Of a stretch of DNA of 6,191 nt, positions 5,361-6,191 are shown in pieces. The stretch lies in contig CAZITB010000137.1 in NCBI GenBank assembly GCA_964542055.1, positions 1-6,191 on the forward strand, read 5' to 3'. The notes under the pieces are model-generated. The model had not been told where the DNA came from. It searched no databases and worked only from the letters and a program-made list of their open reading frames with translations. The position numbers and the translations under genes are program-made. Numbering within the stretch: the stretch's first letter is position 1; the number at the start of each line of letters is the position of its first letter. Source of the DNA: CAZITB01 sp964542055. Lineage in GTDB: Bacteria; Planctomycetota; Phycisphaerae; Sedimentisphaerales; CAMDDF01.

Positions 5361-5750
5361 ATGGCGAAAATCAAAGAAATTTATAAATGTAATCTTTGCG
5401 GTAATGTTGTAGAAGTTTTTGCAGGCGGTGACGGTGAACTGGTATGTTGCGGTGAACCTATGAAGCTCATGACTGCAAACACTGTCGATGCAGCAAAAGA
5501 AAAACATGTCCCTGTAATTGAAAAAACAGCAAACGGTTACAAAGTAAAAGTCGGCTCTGTTGCTCACCCGATGACTGATGAGCATTACATCCAATTTATT
5601 GAATTCGATTGCGGATGCAGCAGTTGTATCAAAGTTTTGAAACCAGAGGATGCCCCCGAGGCTGAATTCGCATGCTCATGTGAGCCTTCAACGGTTTCGG
5701 CAAGGGAATTCTGTAATATTCATGGTCTCTGGAAAGGAGAATTAAAATGA
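5361..5750 (+). CDS. dfx: Desulfoferrodoxin (2Fe superoxide reductase) with extra cysteines
   Basis: This enzyme reduces superoxide to hydrogen peroxide without making oxygen, so its product would feed rubrerythrin and Tpx. The 129-residue protein is the two-iron class. The N-terminal desulforedoxin domain has a FeCys4 centre from C10, C13, C29 and C30. The catalytic domain has the Fe(His4Cys) ligands H49, H69, H75, C118 and H121, and the conserved K48 next to H49 in EKHVPVIEK. Conserved VGSVAHPM, LKPEDAPEA and REFCNIHGLWK are all visible. Unusually, there are five further cysteines, C84, C86, C89, C105 and C107 (CxCxxC and CxC), where the Desulfovibrio-type protein has none that I recall. 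Upstream is an AAAGGG ribosome site. The stop codon overlaps the ferritin start (ATGA), indicating translational coupling. Confidence 0.96.
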   Translation: MAKIKEIYKCNLCGNVVEVFAGGDGELVCCGEPMKLMTANTVDAAKEKHVPVIEKTANGYKVKVGSVAHPMTDEHYIQFIEFDCGCSSCIKVLKPEDAPEAEFACSCEPSTVSAREFCNIHGLWKGELK

Positions 5751-6191
5751 TATCTAAAAAAGTTGAAGCAGCGATGAACAAACAAATAAATGCTGAAATT
5801 TATTCTGCTTATTTATATCTCGCAATGAGGGCACACCTCGATGCCAATGACATGCCTGGTTTTGCCAACTGGATGTATGTACAGGCGCTTGAAGAACTCA
5901 CTCATGCCGAAAAATTTTATAAGCATATAACAGATCGAGGCGGCGAAGTTAAGCTTACCGAGATAGAAGCACCAAAGACAAAATGGCAATCTCCGCTGGA
6001 AATAGCCCAGGAAGGTTTGGCACATGAAGAAAAAGTTACAAGCATGATAAATGACATAGTAACTATCGCAAACCAGGAAAAGGATTATGCTTCAAGCAGC
6101 CTGCTCCAGTGGTTCACCGAAGAGCAGATTGAAGAAGAAGCTAATGCCAACGACCTGGTTAGAAAATTCAAAATGTCCAAAGACGCCCCCG
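5747..6191 (+). CDS. ftn: Bacterial non-haem ferritin (3' end cut by window)
   Basis: Ferritin oxidises ferrous iron and stores it inside a 24-subunit shell, limiting Fenton chemistry. The frame opens at ATG 5747, overlapping the dfx stop by four bases (ATGA), and runs to the window end. It has 148 complete codons of a family length near 165-170. The ferroxidase residues are all in their usual places: E17, E50, H53, E94 and Q127, with E130 as a likely third-site ligand. Characteristic stretches are QINAEIYSAYLYL, GFANWM, QALEELTHA, RGGEVKL and LLQWFTEEQIEEE. The haem-binding arrangement of bacterioferritin is not evident. An AGGAG ribosome site lies inside the end of dfx, seven bases before the ATG. 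Reading starts right after superoxide reductase, which fits a role in holding iron away from the peroxide that enzyme makes. Confidence 0.95.
   Translation, partial: MISKKVEAAMNKQINAEIYSAYLYLAMRAHLDANDMPGFANWMYVQALEELTHAEKFYKHITDRGGEVKLTEIEAPKTKWQSPLEIAQEGLAHEEKVTSMINDIVTIANQEKDYASSSLLQWFTEEQIEEEANANDLVRKFKMSKDAP

Overview
The window reads as chromosomal sequence from an anaerobic or microaerophilic bacterium. It carries the anaerobe-type oxygen and peroxide defence set (rubrerythrin, flavodiiron protein, two-iron desulfoferrodoxin) and a short ThiC of 432 residues. The DNA is moderately AT-rich with strong Shine-Dalgarno sequences. I cannot fix the lineage from the sequence; an anaerobic Planctomycetota/Phycisphaerae-like or similar environmental bacterium is only a guess. 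There are no mobile elements, tRNAs, rRNAs or CRISPR arrays, and no gene-free stretch longer than about 300 bases.

Left half, minus strand (1-2425). Reading in the direction of transcription, a small unrecognised exported coiled-coil protein (2425-2063) comes first. It is followed by a well-formed sigma70-type promoter (2029-2001), a TPP riboswitch (about 1994-1903), an intrinsic terminator (1883-1859), thiC (1835-537) and coaE (536 to beyond the window edge). The riboswitch and terminator form a readable transcriptional switch: the 3' strand of aptamer helix P1 nearly copies the 3' arm of the terminator, so the terminator's 5' arm has two alternative partners. thiC and coaE abut with no gap (TAGATG), which suggests one mRNA and coupled translation. 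Thiamine pyrimidine synthesis is therefore co-transcribed with the last step of coenzyme A synthesis.

Right half, plus strand (2516-6191). A promoter (TTGACC, 17-base spacer, TATAGT) with a perfect 7-3-7 palindrome lying across its -10 box drives a tight six-gene run. The order is perR (peroxide sensor of the Fur family), rbr (rubrerythrin), tpx (thiol peroxidase), fprA (flavodiiron O2/NO reductase), dfx (desulfoferrodoxin, superoxide reductase) and ftn (ferritin, cut by the window end). Gaps are 33, 16, 18, 27 and -4 bases. Together the genes cover oxygen (FprA), superoxide (Dfx), peroxide (Rbr, Tpx) and free iron (ferritin). They would be self-regulated by PerR through the palindrome.

Most worth a second look are the probable PerR operator, five extra cysteines in an otherwise canonical desulfoferrodoxin, the self-mimicking TPP switch with an enlarged L5 loop, and the unrecognised secreted coiled-coil protein. 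I do not see a wholly new system; this is a compact and informative version of known ones.
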